61,736 nucleotides of DNA from Deltaproteobacteria bacterium (GCA_021813445.1 JAKAKP010000079.1:1-61736), one strand, 5' to 3'; positions 27,429 to 36,946 are shown, counted from the first letter of the stretch. Numbers and translations are program-made. The notes: generated by a model from the letters alone, not told the origin.

Positions 27429-27857
27429 TTAATTCTGGCCTGCAGAAGATGGTCCGTTGCGTAATCGCACAACTAAATCGTAAATACACGTGTATAGGAA
27501 CATGAATGAGCGAATAGCTAATCCTAATATCCAGTAAAGAATATAAGAAAATGCAACCAGCATAACAAAAAATATGAGAGGAAAGATTATGACAATCATG
27601 ATTCCAGAGCTGAATACACCAATAATGAAGGATAATAGGCTGCATAGTATTCCCGCACGACGACTTTCAATATGAGGCAGTTGCGAGCATAGGGGTACAA
27701 AATATTCGTTAAGAAACCAAAGTGTAATAAAACCCGCAGCTATCATGGCCATCACCACGGCTGCGCCAGCTCTTAATCCCTCCAGCTCCGCTCGCACAAA
27801 TTCTAAGTGCTCCTCACGCCTCACTTTCTTTAATAAATCTTTTGAAGGGTCCATCAT
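27429..27857 (-). CDS. small multi-pass membrane hypothetical protein
   Basis: 142 residues. A charged N-terminus (about 1-28) is followed by three or four hydrophobic segments (about 32-52, 70-90, 92-110 and 112-128). The family is not recognised. Its start ATG overlaps the stop of the truncated metallo-beta-lactamase frame by 4 bases (ATGA), which suggests that the pair was once, or still is, translationally coupled. The gene is more AT-rich than the surrounding genes and may be a transferred piece. Confidence 0.55.
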   Translation of the reverse strand: MMDPSKDLLKKVRREEHLEFVRAELEGLRAGAAVVMAMIAAGFITLWFLNEYFVPLCSQLPHIESRRAGILCSLLSFIIGVFSSGIMIVIIFPLIFFVMLVAFSYILYWILGLAIRSFMFLYTCIYDLVVRLRNGPSSAGQN

Positions 27858-28081
27858 CTGCTGCCTTTGTGCGTATCCGTCATGATGCCGGTATGCGCCC
27901 GCTTCACCTTGTCGATATCTATCGGGGAATAGTGGTGCGGATGGTCGTGGCTCACGAGGATGATGTCCGCTGGCCTGAGGCGGTGCAAGCCAAAGGGATC
28001 AAAGTAGATTAATGGGCCCCCTTCATAGGTGAAGTCAGAATGCCCCAGCCACAACAGTCTCTCTAAAAACTGCTCCGACAT
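27854..28081 (-). pseudogene. N-terminal fragment of a UlaG-like metallo-beta-lactamase fold protein
   Basis: About 75 residues from MSEQFLERLLWLGHSDF. It contains LIYFDPFGL and the metal site region LVSHDHPHHYSP, in which the Asp of the usual HxHxDH is His. It then ends at TGA after TDTHKGSR, without the other 60-70 percent of the fold. An upstream ATG at 28141 gives a 95-residue version. The missing metal ligand and the early stop point to a decayed gene. Confidence 0.75.
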
Positions 28082-28242
28082 GATGTCCTCGCTGCCCTTG
28101 ATGAGTTGGGGATAGGCCAGAGACCAGGCTGGCCGCATCATCCATATTTGTATGCATGCCGAACTCGCCTGTCAAAGGCAAGAAGGGCACGGAATGGAAA
28201 TTTACCAAGAACGATACACATCTCTGACCTCCGCGCCATTTC

Positions 28243-28539
28243 ATGGTTACTTTGAAAAGCAATCGAACCCATTTCGACTTGAGGGTAAACGAGGCGGAGA
28301 CAACTTTTTTTACCAGCGAATCAGTAATCGCGGGGCACCCCGACAAGATTGCGGACCAGATCGCCGATTCCCTGCTGGACGCCTATCTGGCAGGAGACCC
28401 CGAGTCCCGGGTGGCGGTGGAGGTCATGGTCACCTCCAACTATGTGGTGGTGGCCGAGGAAGTCACCTCCCAGACCCGGGTGGACGTGGAACAGGTGACG
28501 CGCCGGGTCATCCGGGACCTGGGTTATATCGATTACTAA
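28243..28539 (+). pseudogene. N-terminal fragment of S-adenosylmethionine synthase
   Basis: 98 residues. From residue 18 it reads like Met[21 protein letters not shown] and [20 protein letters not shown], ending GYIDY then TAA, where full MetK continues for about 300 residues. The ATP-binding GHPDK motif is present but the catalytic core is absent, so it cannot be an active synthase. It is clearly diverged from the complete metK at 29748-30899. It is therefore not a recent local duplication. Confidence 0.85.
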
Positions 28540-28711
28540 TGACACCCCTATCAGGGGTAGGGGGGATTTGCAGCACCCCGCACCCGGGGCTTGCCTACCC
28601 TCTCCCCCGTGCTTATATAAATAATCAAACCTCCCGCAGCTATCACTGGCACAATTTCCCCTATTCCCGTGACCCAATCACCATGACAATCTTGCTCCCA
28701 GGAAGGCTTCG

Positions 28712-29695
28712 ATGAGCGACCGAAATCAGACAGATTATGAGGAATATCCAGAAGAGTTGGAGCTGGGGGCAGTAGAGAAAGAAAAATATCCGGCGGAGCC
28801 CGAGCCGGAAAGAGAAGAGGAAGAAGTCTCCCCTCCGGTCCCTGCCGATCTCGACTTAGTCCAGCGATACTTGCGGGAAGTACGCCGCTACTCTCTTCTT
28901 ACCCCGGAGGAAGAAAAGATTCTGGCTAGCCGCTACCACGAGACCGGGGACCGGGAAGCGGGCCAAAGATTGATTACCAGCAACCTCCGCCTGGTAATCA
29001 AGATCGCCTTTGAATTCCAAAAATATTGGATGAAGAACCTCATGGACCTGATCCAGGAAGGTAATGTCGGCCTGCTCCACGCGGTCAAGAAATTTGATCC
29101 CTACCGCGGGATTAAGCTCTCCTATTATGCCTCTTTTTGGATCAAGGCCTTTATTCTCAGGTTTATCATGGACAACTGGAGGCTGGTGAAAATCGGCACC
29201 ACCCAATCCCAACGGAAGCTTTTTTACCATCTGCGGCGAGAAAGAGAGAGGCTCAGGGCCCTGGGGTTTGAGCCTGGCCCCAAGCTCCTGGCCGAAACTC
29301 TCCGGGTGAAAGAAGAGGAGGTTGTCGAGATGGAACAACGCCTGGGAGGCTGGGAAGTTTCCCTGGAAGCGCCCACGCCGGAAGGCACCGAGGAATACCT
29401 CAAGAAAATTCTCCCCGCGCTCGAGCCCCAGGTGGAAGAACTCCTGGCGCAAAGCGAGTTGAGGAAGCTGCTGCGCCAGAAGTTGGAGGAGTTCCGCCGG
29501 GAGCTGACCGAAAAAGAACGGGATATCCTGGAACTGCGGCTCTTGGCGGAAGAGCCCTTGACCTTACAGGAAATCGGGGGCCGTTACCAGATTTCCCGGG
29601 AACGGGTGCGTCAGATCGAGGACCGCCTGATGAAAAAATTGCGCAAATTCCTCAAAAAAGAAATCCCCGATTTGGCAAATTACGCCTCCACCTGA
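28712..29695 (+). CDS. rpoH: heat-shock sigma factor, RpoH-like
   Basis: 327 residues of a group 2/3 sigma-70 protein. After an acidic N-terminus (1-45) come region 1.2/2 (DLVQRYLREVRRYSLLTPEEE, shortened here), the core-binding DLIQEGNVGLLHAVKKFDP and the -10 recognition SYYASFWIKAFI. The RpoH box is visible as QRKLFYHLRR. Region 4 ends with the helix-turn-helix QEIGGRYQISRERVRQIED. RpoH directs transcription of chaperone and protease genes. Hsp33, Pcm and other repair genes lie within 8 kb. The acidic extension is longer than in E. coli RpoH. Confidence 0.9.
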   Translation: MSDRNQTDYEEYPEELELGAVEKEKYPAEPEPEREEEEVSPPVPADLDLVQRYLREVRRYSLLTPEEEKILASRYHETGDREAGQRLITSNLRLVIKIAFEFQKYWMKNLMDLIQEGNVGLLHAVKKFDPYRGIKLSYYASFWIKAFILRFIMDNWRLVKIGTTQSQRKLFYHLRRERERLRALGFEPGPKLLAETLRVKEEEVVEMEQRLGGWEVSLEAPTPEGTEEYLKKILPALEPQVEELLAQSELRKLLRQKLEEFRRELTEKERDILELRLLAEEPLTLQEIGGRYQISRERVRQIEDRLMKKLRKFLKKEIPDLANYAST

Positions 29696-29747
29696 TTGGA
29701 TTAATGTTTGTTTATCTCATCGCCCAGTGTTTCCTTCATTCCTCCGT

Positions 29748-30899
29748 TTACAGCGGTTTCACTGCCTCCCAGGGAAAATGCCGGCCATCGTAAGGGCGGC
29801 CAAAATGGCCGTAAACCGCGGTAGCCCGGTAGATGGGCCGCTGCAGCCCCAAACCGGCAATCATCCCGGCGGGAGTCAGATCGAAGTGCTTTTGGACTAG
29901 GGCCAGAATTTCCTGGTCAGGAAGGCGGCCGCGGCCAAAGGTTTCCACCCCCAGAGAAATCGGCTGCGGCTCGCCAATGACATAGGCGGCCTGCAGTTCG
30001 CAGCGCTTAGCCAGACCGGCGGCCACCACGGATTTGGCGGCCTGCCGCAGGGTGTAGGACGCGCTCCGGTCCACCTTGGTGGGGTCTTTGCCGGAAAAAC
30101 TGCCGCCGCCATGGCGGGCGAGGCCGCCATAGGTGTCCACCATGGATTTTCTGCCGGTGGCCCCGGTATCGCCATGGGGCCCGCCGATGACAAACCGGCC
30201 GGTGGGATTGATAAAGACGCGGCAGTGCTCATCCAAAAGCGAGGCGGGGATAACCGGGCGGATCACTTCCCGGGTCAGGTCCGCCCGGAGGGTGGCCAGA
30301 TCCACTTCGGCGCTATGCTGGGCCGAGACCACCACCGCCTCGACCCTGGCAGGCCGCCCTTCCCTATATTCCACCGTCACCTGGGTTTTGCCATCAGGGC
30401 GCAGGTAGGGTAAGGTCCCCTCTTTGCGGACCGCGGCCAAGCGGCGGGCCAGTTGGTGGGCCAGCATAATGGGCAGGGGCATGAGTTCCCCGGTTTCCTC
30501 ACAGGCATAGCCATACATGATGCCCTGGTCCCCAGCTCCCAAGGGTTTGCCCCGGGCTTGATCGACATCCACCCCCAGGGCAATGTCCGGGGACTGGGCA
30601 TGCAGGCGCACCTCTATCTGGGCGCCGAGATAATCGAACCCCAAATCTTCCTGCACATAACCAATGTCTTTAATGACCCCCCGGGCCACCTGTTCCACGT
30701 CAATCCGGGCCAGGGACGTGACTTCCCCCGCCAGCAAGACATAATTGGAGGTGACCATAACTTCCACCGCCACCCGGGAGGTGGGATCTTGCTCCAGGTA
30801 AGCGTCCAGCACCGCGTCCGCAATCTGGTCGGCCACCTTATCGGGATGGCCTTCGGTCACCGATTCGCAGGTACAAAAAGTTCTTTCCGCCTTGTGCAT
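29748..30899 (-). CDS. metK: S-adenosylmethionine synthase
   Basis: 383 residues from the ATG at 30899 (SD GAGGAAG); an upstream ATG at 30926 is poorer. It makes SAM from methionine and ATP in the cytoplasm. Motifs are GHPDKVADQIADAVLDAYL, GAGDQGIMYGYA (the flexible-loop side), FVIGGPHGDTGATGRK and the C-terminal GHFGRPYDGRHFPWE. SAM supplies the several radical SAM proteins of this window as well as methylation. It is transcribed toward rpoH, with about 50 bases between the two 3' ends. Confidence 0.97.
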   Translation of the reverse strand: MHKAERTFCTCESVTEGHPDKVADQIADAVLDAYLEQDPTSRVAVEVMVTSNYVLLAGEVTSLARIDVEQVARGVIKDIGYVQEDLGFDYLGAQIEVRLHAQSPDIALGVDVDQARGKPLGAGDQGIMYGYACEETGELMPLPIMLAHQLARRLAAVRKEGTLPYLRPDGKTQVTVEYREGRPARVEAVVVSAQHSAEVDLATLRADLTREVIRPVIPASLLDEHCRVFINPTGRFVIGGPHGDTGATGRKSMVDTYGGLARHGGGSFSGKDPTKVDRSASYTLRQAAKSVVAAGLAKRCELQAAYVIGEPQPISLGVETFGRGRLPDQEILALVQKHFDLTPAGMIAGLGLQRPIYRATAVYGHFGRPYDGRHFPWEAVKPL

Positions 30900-30932
30900 T
30901 GATCTTCCTCGCGTGCCGGCTATCAAACCTGG

Positions 30933-32309
30933 TCAGCCGGCAAGCTGCGGGGCAGGTAACCGCTGAAGTGGGTCACGCATTATGGCCCGGGCGGCAATCA
31001 GGCCGCTGGCCGAGGCCTGGACCAAGCCCCGGGTGATGCCGGCGCCGTCGCCGATGATGAACAGGTTGGCGATGGGCGTCTCCAGTTCCGGGCTCAGTTG
31101 CAGGCGGTGGGAGTAAAACTTCACTTCCACGCCGTAGAGCAAGGTGTGGGGGCCGTTGATTCCCGGAACCAGGGTTTCCAGGGCCTCCAGCATTTCCAGG
31201 ATATCTTTCAGGTAGCGGTAAGGGAGGACGAAGCTTAAATCCCCCGGGGTGGCGTTTTTCAGGGTGGGCCGGGTGAGACAGCGTTCCAGGCGGGCGGCGG
31301 TGGTGCGGCGGCCCACCTGCAAGTCGCCCAGCCTCTGCACCAGGGCCCCCTTGCCCAAGAGATTGGCCAGGCGGGCGATATACTGGCCGTAGCTGATGGG
31401 ATCGTCGAAGGGCTCGGTGAAGGTAGAGCTCACCAGGATGGCGAAATTGCTGTTTTCCGTCTTCCGGGAGGCATAGCTGTGGCCGTTGACGGTGATCAAG
31501 CCATCCAGGTCTTCCAGCACCACCTCGCCGTAAGGGTTCATGCAGAAGGTGCGCACCTTGTCATCGAAGGTGCGGGAGTAATAAATCAATTTGGCTTCGT
31601 AGGCCGCCGCGGTCAGCGGGGCCAGAACCGGGGCCGGGACTTCGACCCGCACGCCGATATCCACCGGGCTGGATACCGAGGGAATCTCCAGGCGGCGGGC
31701 CTCTTCCCGGATCCAGGCGGCCCCGGCCCGGCCGGGAGCCGCGATCACAAAGCGCGCCTCTACCTCTTCGCCATTATCTAAGGCCACTCCACATACCGCC
31801 CCCTCTTTGGCCAGGATACGCTGGGCCCGGCATTGGGTGCGGATCTCCAGGCGGCCGGCCAAATGCTCCCGCAGGCGCTTCAGAATTTTTTGGCAATTTT
31901 CCGTACCGATGTGGCGCAGATGGGTGGGGATGAAGATCATCCCCCCGTGGCGGGCCTTGGTCTTGAGAAGCTCCAGGGTATCGGGGTCGCCGCCAAAGAG
32001 CTCAGCCGGCGCCCCGAATCGTTGATAGATGGTATCGACCTCCTGGATCAGGGCGGTTAAGTCTTCCAGAGGCAGCAGTTCGCTTAAAAAACCGCCCACT
32101 TCCGGGGAGAGGATGAGTTTGCCGTCGCTGAAGGCCCCGGCGCCGCCCCAACCACACATGAGGTCCCCAGGCCGGTCTCGGCGCCGCTCCTCCAGGGCCG
32201 GTCCCTGTTCCACCAGCAAGATCCGCCCCGCCCCTGAATCAGCCAGTTTCAGGGCGGCAAACAGGCCCGCCGGCCCGGCGCCGATAATGACTGCATCGTA
32301 GTAAGACAT
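30933..32309 (-). CDS. FAD-dependent NAD(P)/FAD oxidoreductase
   Basis: 458 residues from the ATG at 32309 (SD CAGGAGC); the frame extends 21 residues upstream without support. The N-terminal FAD-binding motif is AVIIGAGPAGLFAALKLA, followed by EERRRDRPGDLMCGWGGAGAF and a C-terminal LFIIGDGAGITRGLVQASAS. This pattern fits the uncharacterised FAD-dependent dehydrogenases of the COG2509 type. The N-terminal Rossmann fold is complete and no membrane helices are seen. It lies 33 bases upstream of metK in the same direction, so co-transcription is likely. The substrate is unknown. Confidence 0.85.
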   Translation of the reverse strand: MSYYDAVIIGAGPAGLFAALKLADSGAGRILLVEQGPALEERRRDRPGDLMCGWGGAGAFSDGKLILSPEVGGFLSELLPLEDLTALIQEVDTIYQRFGAPAELFGGDPDTLELLKTKARHGGMIFIPTHLRHIGTENCQKILKRLREHLAGRLEIRTQCRAQRILAKEGAVCGVALDNGEEVEARFVIAAPGRAGAAWIREEARRLEIPSVSSPVDIGVRVEVPAPVLAPLTAAAYEAKLIYYSRTFDDKVRTFCMNPYGEVVLEDLDGLITVNGHSYASRKTENSNFAILVSSTFTEPFDDPISYGQYIARLANLLGKGALVQRLGDLQVGRRTTAARLERCLTRPTLKNATPGDLSFVLPYRYLKDILEMLEALETLVPGINGPHTLLYGVEVKFYSHRLQLSPELETPIANLFIIGDGAGITRGLVQASASGLIAARAIMRDPLQRLPAPQLAG

Positions 32310-32413
32310 ATTGCTCCTGACTAAATACGAGTACTGTGTCCCAGAAATAAGGTACAAGATAAGGTTTTGCAATGGCTTCTAGATTCTTTTAGCCTCGGAA
32401 AAAATTATTCAGC

Positions 32414-33427
32414 CTACTTCCACACCCCGTCAATCTCAGCCTGGCATTTGGGGCATTTGCCATCCTGAAGATGGCAGGCAAGGATTTGGTAACCCAGGCG
32501 GTCTATCAGCAGCTCGCCACAAGCATAGCAGAAAGTGCTTTCCCCGCCTTTGCCGGGGATGTTGCCGGTATAGACGTACCGCAGTCCCGCGTTGAGCCCG
32601 ATTTCCCGGGCCTTCAGCAAGGTGGCCACCGGCGTGCGGGGCCGGTCCAACATCTTGTAGGCGGGGTAAAAGGCAGACACGTGCCAGGGGATGCCCACAT
32701 CCACGCCTTTGATAAATTGGGCGATGTCGGTGAGTTCCTCGGGGGAATCATTCAGCCCGGGGATGACCAGGGTGGTGATCTCCAGCCAGACTCCCAACTT
32801 CTTAAGGCGCACGATGGTGTCCAGCACCGGCTGCAGCCGGGCCTTGCAGACCTTGCGGTAATGCTCATCCCGGAAACTCTTCAGGTCCACATTATCGGCA
32901 TCAATAAATGCGGCCAGGGCCCGGGCGGATGGCTCCGTCATAAAGCCGTTGGACACAAAGACATTGCGCAGCCCTTGGGCCCGGGCCAACTGCGCCGTAT
33001 CCTGGGCGAACTCCAGAAAGATGGTAGGCTCGGTGTAGGTATAGGAAATACTGGCCGCCTGAGTCTCTAAAGCGGCGGCCACAATGTCCTCCGGCGACCG
33101 GAGCAGCCCGATAATTTCCCCCGCACGGAGACGCGGATACTGAGAAATTTCAAAGTTCTGGCAATGCAGGCACTGGAAATTGCAACCCACGGTGGCGATG
33201 GAGAAGGAGCTGGACCCGGGCAGGAAATGAAATAGCGGCTTTTTCTCGATGGGGTCGGTATTTTCGGAGATAATGCTGCCATATACGAGGCTGTAAAGGG
33301 TGCCTTCCCGGTTCTCCCGCACCCGGCAAATTCCCCGCTTGCCGGGATCGATCCGGCATTCATGGGCGCACAGATGGCATTGCACCTTCTGGTCTCCCAG
33401 GCTTTCCCAAAATCTGGCTTCTTTCAT
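32414..33427 (-). CDS. AmmeMemoRadiSam-type radical SAM enzyme (AmrS-like), paralogue 1
   Basis: 337 residues from the ATG at 33427 (SD GGTGGAG). An N-terminal Cys cluster (CHLCAHEC, then GKRGICRVR) precedes the radical SAM motif CNFQCLHC. PIEKKPLFHFLPGSSSFS is the family signature, and the C-terminal CYACG...CPKC can hold a metal. AmrS proteins are named for co-occurrence with AMMECR1 and Memo proteins; neither partner gene is in this window. A second paralogue lies beyond hslO, and a remnant of a third copy near 36947-37053. The reaction is not established. Confidence 0.88.
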   Translation of the reverse strand: MKEARFWESLGDQKVQCHLCAHECRIDPGKRGICRVRENREGTLYSLVYGSIISENTDPIEKKPLFHFLPGSSSFSIATVGCNFQCLHCQNFEISQYPRLRAGEIIGLLRSPEDIVAAALETQAASISYTYTEPTIFLEFAQDTAQLARAQGLRNVFVSNGFMTEPSARALAAFIDADNVDLKSFRDEHYRKVCKARLQPVLDTIVRLKKLGVWLEITTLVIPGLNDSPEELTDIAQFIKGVDVGIPWHVSAFYPAYKMLDRPRTPVATLLKAREIGLNAGLRYVYTGNIPGKGGESTFCYACGELLIDRLGYQILACHLQDGKCPKCQAEIDGVWK

Positions 33428-33459
33428 CGGCTCCACCCTGACGGCCCTGCTTATTTTGA

Positions 33460-34344
33460 TTATTGAATTTCCTTCACTAACCGCGCCAATTCCTCCGGAC
33501 TGAAGACGTACTGCTGCCGGCAAAACTCACAGTTCACGAAAGTCTCCTCTTCCTGGGCCATGAGGGAGGACAACTCTTTCCGCCCCAGGCTGATGAGGGC
33601 CGCTTCCACCCTTTCCCGGCTGCAGGAGCAGCGGAAGGCAAGCGCATATTTCTCCAGGATAATGAAGGGAATACCGGCGAAAATAAGTGCCAACACGTCT
33701 TCCGGCGTTTTGCCGCCGCGCAGCAGTTCGGTAATGGGTGGCAATTGGGGAATCCGCTCCATCAGCCGGTTGATTACTTCCTCATTCACCGGAGGCAGGG
33801 ACTGGATCAGAAAGCCGCCGGCCGCAGAAACGGTTCTATCCGGTTCCACGAAGACTCCCAGCCCCACCGCGGAAGGAATCTGTTCCGACTCGGCGAGATA
33901 ATAGGCCAGGTCTTCAGCGATTTCGCCGGAGTAAAGCTTGACAATGCCCTGATAGGGTTCTTTCATCCGCAAATCTTTGATCACCGTCAGAAAGCCTTCT
34001 TTTCCAAGGGCCGAGGCCACATCGAGCTTCCCCGCCTTGGGCGGCAGGTCCACCTGGGGGACCGCCACATAACCCCGCACCAGACCGTTGCTTTCGCCCT
34101 CTGCTACAATCTTTTTCAGAGGACCGTTCCCTTCGAACTTGAGGGCCACCCGTTGCCCGGTTTTGAGCAGCGCCCCCATGAGAGCCGCCCCGGTGAGGGC
34201 CCGCCCCAGCGCCGCGGCTGCGGTGGGATAGGCGTCCTGCCGGCGGCAAGCCTCGTTGACGAGGTGCGTAGTGACGCAGGCCAGGGCCCGGACGGAGTAG
34301 TCTTTGCTAATGATCCTTACCAGGTAATCTTCCACTGCCAACAT
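33460..34344 (-). CDS. hslO: redox-regulated chaperone Hsp33
   Basis: 294 residues, normal length. Hsp33 holds unfolding proteins during oxidative stress and is switched on when its zinc-binding Cys pairs oxidise. The C-terminal Cys are visible as RCSCSRERV (Cys-x-Cys) and NCEFCRQQY (Cys-x2-Cys). The N-terminal body has [20 protein letters not shown] and [11 protein letters not shown]. It is flanked by two AmrS-like genes in the same direction with short gaps, and by rpoH and pcm within a few kb, so a stress or repair neighbourhood is likely. Confidence 0.96.
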   Translation of the reverse strand: MLAVEDYLVRIISKDYSVRALACVTTHLVNEACRRQDAYPTAAAALGRALTGAALMGALLKTGQRVALKFEGNGPLKKIVAEGESNGLVRGYVAVPQVDLPPKAGKLDVASALGKEGFLTVIKDLRMKEPYQGIVKLYSGEIAEDLAYYLAESEQIPSAVGLGVFVEPDRTVSAAGGFLIQSLPPVNEEVINRLMERIPQLPPITELLRGGKTPEDVLALIFAGIPFIILEKYALAFRCSCSRERVEAALISLGRKELSSLMAQEEETFVNCEFCRQQYVFSPEELARLVKEIQ

Positions 34345-34384
34345 CTCCGTTGATTGCCAATTTTAATTTAGTCATTGCCGCTCA

Positions 34385-35407
34385 TTAAATCCACCGGCCG
34401 GGAATCGGCTGGCCGCATTCCGGGCAGCAGCCGGCCTGGAGGCGGTTGGCCAAGACCTCGAAAATTTCCCGGCGGATAAGGAGGGCCCGGCACCGGGGAC
34501 AGTAAGTATTTTCCAATTCATGTCCGGGAACATTGCCCAGATAAACAAAATTGAGGCCCTGGCCCCGGGCGATTTTATAAGCCTTCAACAGGGTTGCCAA
34601 GGGGGTCGCAGGCCGGTCCTGAAAAATATAAGCCGGGTAAAAGCGGGTCAGGTGCCAGGGGGTGTCCGGACCCAGGCCGGTGGCCAGCCACTGGCCAATG
34701 CCTTGCAGAGTTTCCTCATCGTCATTGAGGCCGGGAATAATATTGGTCACCACTTCCACGTGCATCCCCCAGCGGTGGCGGGCCCGTTCGGCCGCGGCAA
34801 AGATCCCCTCATAATGGGGCAGGTGGGCCAGGGCCTTAAAGGTCCTGGCCAGAAACCCTTTGATATCAGTGCGGTAAATATCAAGATAAGGACCCAGAGC
34901 ATCCACCGCCTCAGGCGTCAGGGTGCCGTTGGTGACGATATTCGTAAACAATCCCGCCTCCCTGGCCAACGGCAGGGTATCCAGGATATATTCGATCCAG
35001 ATGGCCGGTTCATTAAAGGTCCAGGAAAGGCCCACCGCCCGGCGTTCCAGGGCCAACCGGATCAGTTCCGCGGGGCTGATATAAGGGGCGTGCTCCAGTT
35101 CCCGGTCCAGGTCGGCATGGGCCAATTCCCAGTTCTGGCAGCCGGGACAGCGAAAATTGCACCCCAAACTCCCCAGGGAAAGCCAACGGCTGCCGGGCAG
35201 GAAATGAAAAACCGGCTTTTTCTCAATGGGATTCAAAGACATGGAGGCCACCCGCCCATAAATCAGGCTGTAGAGCTGGCCGTCCCGGTTTTCCCGGGTC
35301 CGGCACCACCCGCGTTTGCCTGGAGGGATGCGGCAGCGCCGGATGCAGGCCAAACAGCGCACCTGGCCTGCAGGCAAAGCCTCGGACATTCTGGCGGGAT
35401 AGGCCAT
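34385..35407 (-). CDS. AmmeMemoRadiSam-type radical SAM enzyme (AmrS-like), paralogue 2
   Basis: 340 residues with the same plan as paralogue 1: CLACIRRCRIPPGKRGWC, PIEKKPVFHFLPGSRWLS, radical SAM CNFRCPGC, and a C-terminal zinc-ribbon-like CPRC...CPEC. The two are clearly homologous but well diverged, so the duplication is old. It lies 41 bases upstream of hslO, in the same direction. The presence of two AmrS genes and none of the partner genes suggests a separate substrate for each. Confidence 0.87.
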   Translation of the reverse strand: MAYPARMSEALPAGQVRCLACIRRCRIPPGKRGWCRTRENRDGQLYSLIYGRVASMSLNPIEKKPVFHFLPGSRWLSLGSLGCNFRCPGCQNWELAHADLDRELEHAPYISPAELIRLALERRAVGLSWTFNEPAIWIEYILDTLPLAREAGLFTNIVTNGTLTPEAVDALGPYLDIYRTDIKGFLARTFKALAHLPHYEGIFAAAERARHRWGMHVEVVTNIIPGLNDDEETLQGIGQWLATGLGPDTPWHLTRFYPAYIFQDRPATPLATLLKAYKIARGQGLNFVYLGNVPGHELENTYCPRCRALLIRREIFEVLANRLQAGCCPECGQPIPGRWI

Positions 35408-35501
35408 GGTAGAAAAGTTTTCCCGGTTTCTGTATCTCGTGCCGTCAAACAGAAGCCCAAATTATCTGCTTATTATTTTAATCTGCCTTTTTAATTAATC
35501 C

Positions 35502-36200
35502 TTAAAATCCATAAATGCCTCGCAGCGGGATATACGCCACCGTCTCTACCACGGTTCGCTGAAATTTGTCGGTGTCCTGCCGGATAATTAGCACCAGGTC
35601 TTGAACATAATGGGGCCGGCCCACCGGCCCGATGAGGTGGCCGCCGGGGGCCAGTTGCGCCAGCAGCGGCGGCGGCACTTCCGGGGCTGCGGCCGTGAAA
35701 CAGATGCGGTCATACGGGGCCCGGGGCGGGTAACCCAAGGAGCCGTCCCCCAGCACCACCTCCACCCGGCCGTAGCCTAAGGCCCGGAGATTGTCCCAGG
35801 CAAAGGCATGTGTTTCCGGGTCGATTTCCACCGTCACCACCAGCCCGGCTTCTCCCACCACCTCCCAGGCCAGGGCCGCACCGTAGCCCGAGCCTGCGCC
35901 CACCTCCAGAAAGCGGTCCCCCGCTCCCAGGCCCAAGGCCTCATAAAACAGGGGGTAACTATGGGGACAGGAGATCGTTGCCTCGCCCGGTAGAGGCAGC
36001 GGCACTTCCAGATAAGCATAGTCCCGGTAAAGCGGCGGAATAAAGTCTTCCCGGGGTACCTTCTCCATGGCGGCTTTGAGAAGGGGGGAGGTCAAAAAAC
36101 CCCGGACTTCCAGTTCCGCCACCTTTTGCAGACGCTCCTGCAAAAACTCCTCTGGAGTCTTAGTGGGAGGCTTGGGAGGCGGGATCGCCCAGCCGTACAT
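35502..36200 (-). CDS. pcm: protein-L-isoaspartate O-methyltransferase
   Basis: 232 residues. It repairs isoaspartyl residues in aged proteins using SAM. Motifs are MEKVPREDFIPPLYRDYAY at the N-terminus, TISCPHSYPLFYEAL (the usual ISQPxxVAxM is changed to ISCPHSYPLF), the SAM-binding FLEVGAGSGYGAA, and the C-terminal VPPPLLAQLAPGGHLIGPVG. The altered substrate loop makes this a diverged member, and methylation of a different acceptor is possible. It lies 14 bases downstream of the Thg1-like gene. Confidence 0.86.
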   Translation of the reverse strand: MYGWAIPPPKPPTKTPEEFLQERLQKVAELEVRGFLTSPLLKAAMEKVPREDFIPPLYRDYAYLEVPLPLPGEATISCPHSYPLFYEALGLGAGDRFLEVGAGSGYGAALAWEVVGEAGLVVTVEIDPETHAFAWDNLRALGYGRVEVVLGDGSLGYPPRAPYDRICFTAAAPEVPPPLLAQLAPGGHLIGPVGRPHYVQDLVLIIRQDTDKFQRTVVETVAYIPLRGIYGF

Positions 36201-36214
36201 GGTGCATCCAGGCC

Positions 36215-36904
36215 CTATTTCTCTTCAGCTTTCATTAATATTTCGATCACTTCCCGGTTCTGACTAAATATCGGAGCAGGCACAGCCAGCCACTGACGAT
36301 CTTCCCGGGTGAGAAAATGCCCGTTTTTGAAGCCTGCCGGCATGCTGGCCCAGTTCCGGCCCGCCTGGTGAATCAGGTCATGCAGACGGGCCAGCGACTT
36401 CCCTTCCAGGGCGCTGGCCGGATACAGGGATTGCGCCAGCATCATGATGCTATTGCGTTCGCCATCCTTCTGCCGCCAAATAAAGTAGTTGACGACATCA
36501 TCCCGGGGAATATTGAAGGCCCGGGCGTCAAAGTAACCCGGCAAGCCAAATTTAGCCGAGAAGGAAACAGCGCAGATACTGGCGGCTACGGAGACCATCT
36601 TCTGTAAATTATTGTCGAACCAGGCTTCCGTATCTAATTTTGTAAAATCGACCAATAAAATCGAAATTTCATCACTTTGCACATAGCCGCATTTGGCGCC
36701 TTGAATTTCCCCGCAAAGTTTTTCTGCGGCAAAACAGAGGCATCCCCGCAGATTTTCATCATATGGCCTTTGACATTTCCGGGTCAGGGAATGAAATGAC
36801 TTGCCGTCAAGTCTGAGGATTACCGGAGTGCGCCGGGTCAACCTGAGGCGGTAAGGATCTTCGTAACATTTTTTCATCCTGGCGGCTAAGTCGGTTTTTT
36901 CCAT
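36215..36904 (-). CDS. Thg1-like tRNA 3'-5' polymerase
   Basis: 229 residues of the tRNA-His guanylyltransferase family, which adds nucleotides in the 3'-to-5' direction to tRNA 5' ends. The two metal-binding regions are visible: VILRLDGKSFHS (Asp about 33) and GYVQSDEISILLVDF (Asp and Glu about 79-80). FDARAFNIP and YFIWRQKDGERNSI are also family motifs. Bacterial members (TLPs) usually repair truncated tRNAs rather than add G-1, because bacterial tRNA-His genes encode G-1. It sits directly before pcm in one probable operon of repair enzymes. Confidence 0.9.
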   Translation of the reverse strand: MEKTDLAARMKKCYEDPYRLRLTRRTPVILRLDGKSFHSLTRKCQRPYDENLRGCLCFAAEKLCGEIQGAKCGYVQSDEISILLVDFTKLDTEAWFDNNLQKMVSVAASICAVSFSAKFGLPGYFDARAFNIPRDDVVNYFIWRQKDGERNSIMMLAQSLYPASALEGKSLARLHDLIHQAGRNWASMPAGFKNGHFLTREDRQWLAVPAPIFSQNREVIEILMKAEEK

Positions 36905-36946
36905 GGCTGATTGCTCAAACTGCTTTCGTCCTGATATTTGAGGCCC

